Assembly: GCF_016808095.1 (NCBI RefSeq) | Contig: NC_068979.1 | Coordinates: forward strand, 10,811,001-10,875,000 | From: Vigna angularis | Lineage: Eukaryota; Streptophyta; Magnoliopsida; Fabales; Fabaceae | Length of the DNA stretch: 64,000 bases | Direction: 5' to 3' | Part shown: piece by piece, positions 30,324-39,511 of the stretch | Layout: each line of letters opens with the position of its first letter | Numbering within the stretch: position 1 is the stretch's first letter | Notes under the pieces: generated by a model | Seen by the model: only the letters and a program-made list of their open reading frames with translations | What the model was told of the DNA's origin: nothing | The model's database searches: none | Position numbers and translations under genes: made by a program

Positions 30324-32370
30324 TAGGGCTGGGCAAAAATAACTGATCTGTATTGTACTATAGTTAACTATACTATATTATACTTAAAAAAACCGATTCA
30401 CTTTTACTACAAGTTCAGTATACTATTTTATGGTTTAGTTTTTAAGAATTGAACTTATAACAGTTTCGGTTCAGTTAACTGTGAGAACTGTATCTACTCT
30501 TTTCTCTTATCTAGTTCTCGTTCAATTGCTCCATCTTGCTAAGAAAACGTTATTTTTTAATAATAAAATATTAATAAAAGAAACCGTTCAAATAAAAAAT
30601 TAATAATGAATTTTTTAAGACAATTTTTTTATCACAAATTTTTATATTTTTTTTATCAATAAACATATATTACTTTTTAAATAATATTATTTTAAGTAAT
30701 AAAAGTAAAATATATTTTTTTAAATTTAATTTTATTAAATGATTAAGTAATATAAATCATAAAAAAAGACTATATAAAAAAATAATACTTTAAATATATT
30801 ATATTCTTTAACATATTATTAAATATGTTAAAAAAACTTTTAATGATATTAAAATGTGTGTAAGCGTACACACTAAAATAACTATTTATTTTAAAAATCA
30901 ACTTACTTTAAAATAAATATCAATATTATTATTTTTAAATGATAGTATTTTACATACTAAAACTAAAAAATATTTTTTAACGTTAAATTTTATTAAATGA
31001 ATATATAATGAAATATCATAAAAAAAATAGTAGTGTAGCAAAAATAATTAATATTATAGAAATATCAAATGACAAAAAAATTAACAAACATTTATTAAGA
31101 GTAATTTTTCTAGTATCATTTTTTATTATATTATAATAATTAATAAATATTAGTTTAATTTTTATATAATAAAATATAAATAATAAATAATTGATTAATA
31201 AAACAATTTTAGGAGGGAACAAAATAAATATAAATAAAAAATTATTTTAAAAATAAAATAAGTAGATAAAAAGATAAAATAAATTATATACACATATAAA
31301 ACAAAAAGATATAAATAAAAAATTAAAAAAATAAATATAAAAGTAAAATAATATTCATGAAAAAATAAATATAAATAAAAAAATAAAAAATAAAATAATT
31401 TCGATACACATATAATTAGAGATGGCAAAAAGTCCGTGCCCGTGGATATCCGTGGATAAAATCCACCACGGATAGTTGATACCCGCGGATATTTACTACC
31501 CGCAACCCGCGGGTAGCGGATATTTTAATACCCGCTTATAAACGGGTCGGGTGCGGGTATATACTATCCGTACCCGCGGATACCCGCTACCCGCAAAAAA
31601 TAAAAATAAAAATTTAATTTATATTTTATTAAGTTAAATTTAATTAAAATTAACATTAATTTATATTTTACAAGATTAAATTTAATTAAAATTGAATTTA
31701 TATTTATATTTAATTTATATTATATTTTATATATATTTTGTAATTCTATTTAAATTATTTTAATAATTTATTAAAATATACTTTTTTTTAATATTTGCGG
31801 GTATCCGCGGGTTTTAAAATACCCGCGGATATTTTTTAAGCGGGTATCCGTGCGGGTAGCGGGTCGGGTAGCGGATGGATTTTTTTTGTCGGGTCGGGTT
31901 GCGGGTAGGCACTATCCGTGCCTGACCCGACCCATTGTCATCCCTACATATAATAATAAAAGAAATATAAATAAAATAGAAAATAATAATATCAAATAAT
32001 TAAAAAGTTAATTTGTAAGACACTTATGAATAAAATAAAATAAATATTAAAATAAATTTCAATTAAAAAGAACATGTATTGTTATACTATTCGGTTTAAA
32101 AACTAGTACAATTCAGTTTAAAAACTAGTACAATTCAGTTTAAAATTAGTATAATTCAGTTTAAAATTAGTATAGTTAGTAATTCAGTTTAGTTTATATT
32201 GTAGTTTAGTACAATTTAGTATAGTTTAGTTCAATCCAGTTTGATAAAACAAATAACAGTTCAGTTTGTCTGAACTGTTTTATAGCTCAGTTCAGTTTAG
32301 ACAAATTAGTTTTTAGTTAAATACATATTTTAGTAATACAGTTCAGTTGAGTTCTATTTGTCCACCCCTA
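30324..32370. mobile_element. hAT-like non-autonomous element, itself interrupted
   Basis: Ends TAGGGCTGGGCAAAAATAAC and, reversed from the right, TAGGGGTGGACAAATAGAAC. Flanked by 8-bp duplications ATTTTCAT (30316-30323) and ATTTTCAC (32371-32378). An 8-bp duplication with TAGGG ends fits hAT. Both arms carry many iterations of agttcagttt/aactgaac-type sequence (for example 32095-32330). A second hAT-like element lies inside at 31417-31946. No transposase is present. Confidence 0.75.
31417..31946. mobile_element. 530-bp hAT-like MITE with GC-rich subterminal repeats
   Basis: Flanked by perfect 8-bp duplications CATATAAT (31409-31416 and 31947-31954). The left end TAGAGATGGCAAAAAGTCCG pairs imperfectly with the right end read backwards, TAGGGATGACAATGGGTCGG. 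Both arms are dense in acccgcgg/gcgggtatccgcgg repeats that can pair, around an AT-rich middle. It is inserted in the larger hAT-like element. Confidence 0.85.
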
Positions 32371-33233
32371 ATTTTCACACGACAAAAGTTTCAAGATATT
32401 TAAACTCTTACAACCACTCGTATAAGAGTTCCAAAACATCAATATCTTGTTTTTACTATTATTTATTTTAATTATATTATTATTTATTTATTTTATTTTT
32501 ATTATTTGATTTATAATATTTTATATGATTTTAATCAATTAGATTTATTTGTTTAATAATTATGAAATTAGTTTTTAATATACGTTATTAAAAAAGTTAA
32601 AGAACTGGTTGTCTCATTTTTCCAACTTTCGTTGCATTTCTTAGCTTGCAAAGTTTCCATGTTGGAAACAAATAGTGCAAGTGCCCACCGATCATTTTGA
32701 TACCAACTTTACAATGGACTCGTTCCCTTTTGGGGCAAGCTTTGAGTCAGTAACCACTTTTTCTACTTGTGACTTAAAAGTTAATTTTCAAATTCTTAGA
32801 TTATTTTTTCCTCAATGCATTGAAAATAATGTCTCAAACATTCTTCCAATATTCAAACAGAGATATTTAAAATGTTTCAACATAGATGAATTGATACGTT
32901 GACATTTTGTTCCATAGAAACATTAAATAACAAATCAAACATCTCATCTTATGTATAAAATAAAAATGAAAACCAAACATCTATGAACAAAAAAAAACAG
33001 ATAAAACTTTCCGTGAAATGCCATATGCTCCGGTCAGAAGCAAGAATTTTTAAACTAAGTTTTCCTTATTTTTGAATATAGATTAAACACTAAATAAACA
33101 TCGTTTTCAACAAAAAAAAAATTGAATTTTAGTTCCCCTTTTACTGATACAATTCTTTTTTTCTATAATTAATAAGGCAAGGGAGAATTAATTACTCATG
33201 AATCTTAAAAAAAAACACAAAAGTATATTTAAT
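32371..33233. other. Spacer without recognised features
   Basis: AT-rich. A 75-codon ORF at 32675-32902 has no recognisable similarity and is not called. Confidence 0.4.
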
Positions 33234-34316
33234 AAGGTTTAGTATGAGGTCTCTAATTTTGTTGAAAAGTCTCAATTAGATTCTTAGTTATTCTTTTTGT
33301 TGGTTCCTATTTTTGAAAAATTAAAGCAATTAGGTCAGTGTCTTAGTTCCGTACTAACAACATTAAAGGAGGTGATACGTGTTAGTTCCTGGTTTTTTCA
33401 AATTTTTTAATTATTTTTATTTTTTATTTTTTATTTTTTATTTTATTTTTTAAAATTAAAATTAAAAATGTCACATGTCAAACTGATATTGTGCCACGTG
33501 ACCAAGATGGTGTTACATGGCACTAACAGTGTCACGTGTCATTGTTAGGTCGCATGTCCTTGCATTAGTCTCAATTTGGTCCTTGTATTTTTATTGTGTC
33601 TCAATTTGAACCATGTATTTTTATTTTATCTCAATTTAGTCTTAATTTAAAAATTAAACAATTGTGTTCCTCTTCAAATTCAAACAAAATTTAAATTCTA
33701 TATAAATCTTAACAAATATTTTTATTAAAATTGATATTTTTATTAAATATTTTTAACAAGATTAAGTTTAAGGCTTAATAGCTTATTTTGTCCCTAGTTT
33801 TGGTGAGTTATATCAATTAGGTCTCTTCTTTTAAAAAAGTGTCAATTGCATCCTCACTTGGTAAAATTTTTTTCAATCAAGTTTCTTGCGTTAAAACTCA
33901 ATCGATGTTAACTTTTTATTCTCTCTCCTCGGTCTCTCTGCAACGCAGCAGACCTTTCTGTCAGGGCTATTTTTTCATCCTTTTTTATGGAGTCATACTA
34001 TTCTATTAATGAGCTTTTCTGTCAGAGCCTCTTTGAGTAAGTCCACAGGAGCAAAGTCTGACCAGGTTAAAAGCACACCATAAGACAAAATCAAACACCA
34101 AAAAACCTGAGATATATAGAGAATAGGCAAGAGAGAGAAAGGTACAAGTAAAAGCAAATAACCCCTCACCAGTTTTCTTGTGAGGTTTAGAAGGGGTTGT
34201 TTCATAATGACGAGGCAAGAACACCCCAGTTCCACCGCATCCCCTTTTCATAGAAGATCCACCCGTACCTACAGCAACCCGAGACCCGGATCCGCCAAAC
34301 TGTGTAAGACCCATAA

Positions 34317-34318
<2 letters not shown>

Positions 34319-34394
<76 letters not shown>
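34319..34394. repeat. TA microsatellite
   Basis: Uninterrupted (TA)n of about 38 units near the start of the solo LTR. Confidence 0.95.
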
Positions 34395-34395
<1 letters not shown>

Positions 34396-34537
34396 CTAAT
34401 AGTAATTTTTAGCATTTTATTAGTAATAATAATTTTAGTGGATAGAAAAATGTAAATTTTTGGATATAAAATTATAGTAATTCTAGAGGGAGAACTTCAA
34501 GATTTTGATAACTTATTTAGGATTTTTTTTAGAAAAG

Positions 34538-34778
34538 TGAATAGTAAATAGTAAATAGTAAATAGTAAATAGTAAATAGTGAATAGTGAATAGTGAATGG
34601 TTAAAAAAAAATATTAAAATAAATTGTGGAAGAGAACACTCCACGTAGAATTAATCATTCAGAGATAAGAATGGTGAATAAAAAAATAATTTTTGAATAG
34701 TAAAAATGAATAGTAAAAGTGAATAGTAAAATTGAATAGTAAAAATGAATAGTAAAATTTTTGGCTATAAATAGCCAA
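34538..34778 (+). promoter_or_regulatory. Probable LTR promoter: heptamer arrays and a palindromic TATA box
   Basis: Arrays of agtaaat/agtgaat lie at about 34538-34600 and gaatagtaaa at about 34695-34757. The TATA box at 34761-34778 lies in a perfect palindrome, TTGGCTATAAATAGCCAA (8-bp arms, AA centre). Its position about 450 bp into the LTR fits a U3/R promoter. Confidence 0.5.
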
Positions 34779-35147
34779 GGGGGGAGGCTGAAGATTTACA
34801 CCAAAATTCTAGAGAAATTGTGAGAGAAGAGAGTTGGAGGAAATTCTAGTTGAAGAAGGGAAATTCTGGAAGTTTCCGGAGAACGGTTTGAGAAGAGGAA
34901 ACTAAGTCTGGAATAGAGGTAAGGGGAGCTAACTTTGAGTAATTCCTTTTATATTATCTTGAGTCTTGAATATGCTATATTTTGCTTTTGTTTGATCTTA
35001 AATCTTGAATATGGAATATTTTGTTTATGTATGATCTTGAATTTAAATGAGAGTATGTTTTTGTGTTGATATCCGAGTGTGATAGTTGTAAATTGTGATG
35101 TTGAATATGTTATGCCATTTGTATGTTATTAGTTGTTTATTTTTGTA

Positions 35148-35690
35148 ATTTGGAAGGATTAGAAATTGTCTAACCGGCTCTGCCAGATTCAATTTCTTGT
35201 TTCCCCAAACATTTTATTGTTTTCCTTATTTATTTTCATTGTAGTTTGGAAGGATTAGAAATTGTCTAACCGGCTCTGCCAGATTCAATTTCTTGATTCC
35301 CCAAATTTTTTTATTTCTTTCCTTACATATTTTATTACATTTTGGAAGGATTAGAAGTTGTCTAACCGGCTCTGCCAGATTCAACTTCTTGTTTCCCCAA
35401 ACTATTTATTGCTTTACTTATTTTATTGCAATTTTTGGAAGGATTAGAAGTTGTCTAACCGGCTCTGCCAGATTCAACTTCTTATTTCCCCAGACATGCA
35501 TTGTTCTTGTTATTTAATTATATCGTATTGCTGGATGGATTAGAAGTTGTCTAACCGGCTCTGCCAGATTCAACTTCTTATTTCCCAAAACATGTATTGT
35601 TCTTGTTATTTAATTATATTGTATTGTTGGATGGATTAGAAGTTGTCTAACCGGCTCTGCCAGATTCAACTTCTTGTTTCCCCATAAAAT
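35148..35690 (+). repeat. Six-copy tandem repeat of about 95 bp with a conserved hairpin
   Basis: Each unit has GGAAGGATT or GGATGGATT, then an 8-bp arm, a constant loop (tctaaccggctctgccagat plus t) and the matching arm, then TTTCCC. Loop copies start near 35169, 35264, 35360, 35453, 35547 and 35644. Units 1-2 have arms AGAAATTG/CAATTTCT; units 3-6 have AGAAGTTG/CAACTTCT. Confidence 0.93.
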
Positions 35691-36657
35691 TTTATATTAA
35701 GATTATTTTTATGCTTATCAAATATTGTATTCTTCTATGACCATTTATAGTAATATTTTATTATTGTTAATTATTTATAATTATCTTGTATGAATTCTAT
35801 TATGGATGTTTATTGTGATGAATTTATTGAATGAGTTTGTTGGCTGAAATTGATCTTGTTGGAAGGTTTGGAGAAAGGGTTCTGTAATAACTTGTATATG
35901 GGTATTAAATATACAGATACTGTTTGAGGTTGTTGTGATAGGAAGTAAAATATTAAAATTAGGTATTTTAGATTTAGAGCATAAGAGAACAAGGTAGATA
36001 AATTAAATAAATAAATTGTAAATTATTAAGGGCCTCCCTTTGTTGGTAGGATAGAGGAACCTTAAAAACCTGAGTTGGCACATCCCTGATCATAGAGCAG
36101 CCCTGGCCTGGTCCAGTCAGTTGTGACTAGTTATATGTGCTGGCGTCGAAGGTGAGTTTGATGCGTTCAGACATCTGGGTCCTCTCCGGTGACCAATTGG
36201 GGTAAAGAAAGATCTCTAATAGGATGAAAATAAAATAAAATAAGTCAATTGTAGATGCATAACGTTATCATGGTAGAAACTTCATATATATTTTATTTGT
36301 TATTACATTGAGCTCAGACTTTATTATGTAGTTCCTAAGATATGTTGATATATTTTTGTTGATCCATAATCCTTGTTTGGTGAAAATATGTTGAGTTATA
36401 CTCGTTATGGGCAAAATGAGTTTATAATATATGATATTTGGCAATATGTTTAATTTATTGATATCAAAACGGGTTATTATGAATTCATGATTAAAGAATG
36501 AACATGATTGAGTTAGGTGGATAAGAGGGTATGAATTGTTGGTTTTATGAAATGTTGGGGTGGATATGAGAAGTTCATTACTTATGAAATGATGTTACTA
36601 CCGGGAGTAGTATGATCGAGTTATACCATGAGAATTTGGTATGAACAAAGTAACATT

Positions 36658-36860
36658 GAGGTTTATAGAAGCAGGCAGAGAGGGGTCTGACCATAAGGCT
36701 TCAGAAAGTAAGACATAGTATATAAGTGAGGCTTATAGAAGCAGGCAGAGAGGGGTCTGACCATAAGGCTTCAGAAAGTAAGACATAGTATATAAGTGAG
36801 GCTTAAGGAAGCAGGCAGAGAGCGGTCTGACCATAAGGCTTCATGAGTAAGCATGGTACA
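36658..36860 (+). repeat. Three-copy 70-bp tandem repeat
   Basis: Units start near 36658, 36728 and 36798, each with AGAAGCAGGCAGAGAGGGGT or a close variant, then CTGACCATAAGGCTTCA. The first two are nearly identical; the third diverges at its end. Confidence 0.9.
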
Positions 36861-39511
36861 CTTGTAAGATTTATGGGAAAGAGGAAGATGATCTTGATAA
36901 TGATGAATTAATGACATCGGAATAATGATGTTTTATCAATTGCAAAAATACATGATTATAATATTTTTATTACAAGTTTAATGATTTTATGATATGGTTG
37001 GCTTACCCTTATTTGTTTGTACTATGATCATATAACTCATGTTATATGTGATTAGATAATGTTGCAGATGCGGTTGAAAAAGCTTAGAGATGAGAAAGAT
37101 GCGGGGAAAAACTTTCAGGAATTTTTGTAAAAAGAATAAATTTGTATTGGGAAGATTATGTTGTGTAAAACTTATAAGTTGAAATTTCAATGGTGAAGAC
37201 TATATTGTTTAAAGTTTGTATGTTTGGTATTGTACTTTGGAGTAATTGAAATAAAGTTTGATTGTTTATATGAGATATTAAATTAATTTAGTCTCTACTA
37301 TCAGTAATACCCTTTAAAATATTTGGGTGTTACAAACTGCACCCGATTGTTTTGTTGCTGAACTTGACAAGGGGACAATGCAGATTGGGGAAAACATGTA
37401 GGACGAGTGCATTTCACATTCACACTCTCATGGCCAAACTCACGCGCTCTGTTCTGAACCTGAACCTGTTGTTGATGAACAACTCAGTTATGCTTGGTTG
37501 GCCTTCCCCAAACCGAACCACACTGCTGCTTCGGTCTCGCAACCTATGGAACCAACAAAACATCAGTCATTATTAGAAACTCCGCATAAGACCGGTAATA
37601 GGAGTAAAACAGAGTGTATATCAACGCGATAAGGAAAATAAGGAACCATGGTTGTTGTTTATCTTCAACCTTGCGACTTGTCCGGCGACAACGTATATAG
37701 CTTCCCAAGGGTCGCTGTTTTTGTCAAATGGAGTCATCGAGGGCAAAGGAACGCGCGAGTACCCGTTCGGGTTTCCGTCGTCGGAACCGGCGCTTCAACC
37801 CGACCAGCTACTGAATCTGGTAAGCGTGGACTACGGGGACCCGACTAAACCCTAAGTCTTCCTCAAAATCTTCGAGAATGTTCCGTTGTCGGGTTGAATA
37901 GGTAGGGCAGAGAGGTGTTTACAAGTTTCGTTAAGTGAGGACTGACTGAGTCGGCGAGTGAGGGCGACGAAGAAGTCCTCTTCGTCGTTGCTGCTTTCGA
38001 TCTCTGTGGAGCCGGCCAGAGATTCGAGCGACAGAGAAGAGAGCCCAAGGCCGTAGTGGAACTCAGACGGAAAGGCGAAAGGGGTGGAAGTGGACGTTGT
38101 TGATGTGATGGTCATGGGCGACAAGGAAGTGTGAGGGAATCTAGAGGGCAGCATCGACCATGGTGGTAGTTGGGATGGGTAAGGAAGTGATTGTGAGAAG
38201 TGATTATGATTCAAAGAGAGGGAGAGAGAGAAGACAATGGTGATAGTTGTAGAGAGTTAGAACATAGAATGTTGAAGACAATCTGCTTTTATTAAGGTTT
38301 CAAGGTCCTTTTGAGGTAGTGAGAATTTTGACAGAAAGGTATGCTGCATTGTAGAGAGACAGAGGAGAAAGAGAATAAAAAGTTAACATTGTTAGCGAGT
38401 TTTAACGGAAGGGACTTGATTGAGACAAATTTTTCCATGTGAGGATGCAATTGACACTTTTTTAAAAGGAGGGACCTAATTGACACAACTCACCAAAACT
38501 GGGAACAAAATAAGCTATTAAGCCTAAGTTTAATTATGTTTATATTTACTTAATTATATAAATGTTAATTATGTTATTTAAATATACCTATAAGAGTTTT
38601 AAAAAAAATAACATAACATGCTGGTGTGAATTTTCGTGAAAAAAGTTTTCATAGAAAATCATGAAAGAAGAAACCACCTTTAATTATCGTTTTCACGAAA
38701 ATTTTCTCCAATTTTTTATTTAGAGATAAAAGTAAAATTTCACATCAATAATTTGTTAAGTGAGCTCAATCATTTAGAAAATTTACACCATCATGTTATG
38801 TCAATGTTCTCTTTTAACTCTTATTAAAGAACATAATTAACATTTATATAATTAATTAAATAAAAATATAAACAAACTTAATCTTGTTAAAAACATTTAA
38901 TAAAAATATCAATTTTAATAAACATATTTGTTAAGATTTATATACAATTTAAATGTTGTTTGAATTTGGAGATGGACAAAATTGTTTAATTTTTAAAAAT
39001 AGGACTAAAATGAGACAAAATAAAAATAGAGGAACCAAATAGAGACAAAATAAAAATACAAGGACCAAACTGATATTAATGTAATTACATGTGGCCTAAC
39101 AGTGACACATGTACTGTCACTACCATGTCACATGACATAATATCAGTTTGACACGTAATATTTTTAAATTTATTTAAAATAAATAAAAAATAAAAATAAA
39201 AAAAATTCAAAAAAGTCAAGAATTAACACGTGTCATCTCTTTTAATGATATTAGTATGAAAAAAACCTAATTATTTTAATTTTTCGAAAATAAAAATCTA
39301 ATTGAGAAAAAAAAAACTAAAAACATAACTGAGACTTGTTACCAAAATTAGGACCTAATGATTAAACCTTTAAAAAATAATAATAATATTTCAAAAGCAA
39401 AGCATTCGGAGTTAAAAAATAAATAAAATTGTGTTATCTAACCAAGGAAGTAGCCACCACTTTCTGAGACTTCCCTCTGCACTTCTCCATCACTCTTTCA
39501 CTCTTCACACC

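Larger units (their letters stand above)
34303..37334 (+). mobile_element. 3032-bp solo LTR
   Basis: Ends TGTAAGACCCA and TGGGTGTTACA, inverted with one mismatch, flanked by perfect 5-bp duplications AACTG (34298-34302 and 37335-37339). No PBS, coding sequence or second LTR is present, so it is a solo LTR left by LTR-LTR recombination. The length suggests a large-LTR gypsy lineage such as Ogre/Tat (inference). It holds a TA microsatellite, heptamer arrays, a TATA palindrome and two tandem arrays. Confidence 0.85.
34170..38214 (-). pseudogene. Captured fragment of a TIP41-like family gene, interrupted by a solo LTR
   Basis: The minus strand from about 38214 encodes SLSLESLAGSTEIESSNDEE, DFFVALTRRLSQSSLNET and, after a frame change with two in-frame stops, GNPNGYSRVPLPSMTPFDKN and DPWEAIYVVAGQVARLKI. 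After removal of the solo LTR the frame reads QQQNNRVQFGGSGSRVAVG across its insertion point. It then runs to GCGGTGVFLPRHYETTPSKP and a GT donor at 34169 (AAACTG|GTGAGG). This is the layout of the plant TIP41-like family (PTHR33356 as I recall), function unclear. Intron sequence follows the donor, so capture was at the DNA level. No further exon is present. Confidence 0.7.
33771..38525. mobile_element. Pack-MULE-like element carrying a TIP41-like gene fragment
   Basis: Terminal inverted repeats of about 190 bp: AGGCTTAATAGCTTATTTTG at the left, and the same 20 bases when the right end is reversed. Flanked by AAGTTTA at 33764-33770 and 38526-38532. The undisturbed arm of the outer foldback shows the empty-site sequence (acaagattaagttt), which confirms the duplication. 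Seven bases is short for MULEs (usually 9), so the superfamily is not certain. Cargo is a minus-strand host gene fragment split by a solo LTR. Confidence 0.8.
33234..39370. mobile_element. Outer foldback element with long inverted arms, host to a triple nest
   Basis: 33234-33770 is a diverged inverted copy of about 38860-39370. The ends read AAGGTTTAGTATGAGGTC and, reversed, AAGGTTTAATCATTAGGTCC. Pairing continues past the inner insertion: 38533-38650 matches the reverse of about 38700-38860. Without the 4755-bp insertion the element was about 1.4 kb, nearly all inverted repeat. No transposase and no clear target duplication were seen. Confidence 0.7.

Noticed and set aside
34180..34455. 91-aa ORF with a poly-Tyr/Ile run
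   Set aside because: Produced by reading through the TA microsatellite.
37648..37855. Plus-strand ORFs over the TIP41-like segment
   Set aside because: The minus strand encodes recognisable family sequence (DPWEAIYVVAGQVARLKI); the plus frames are shadows.
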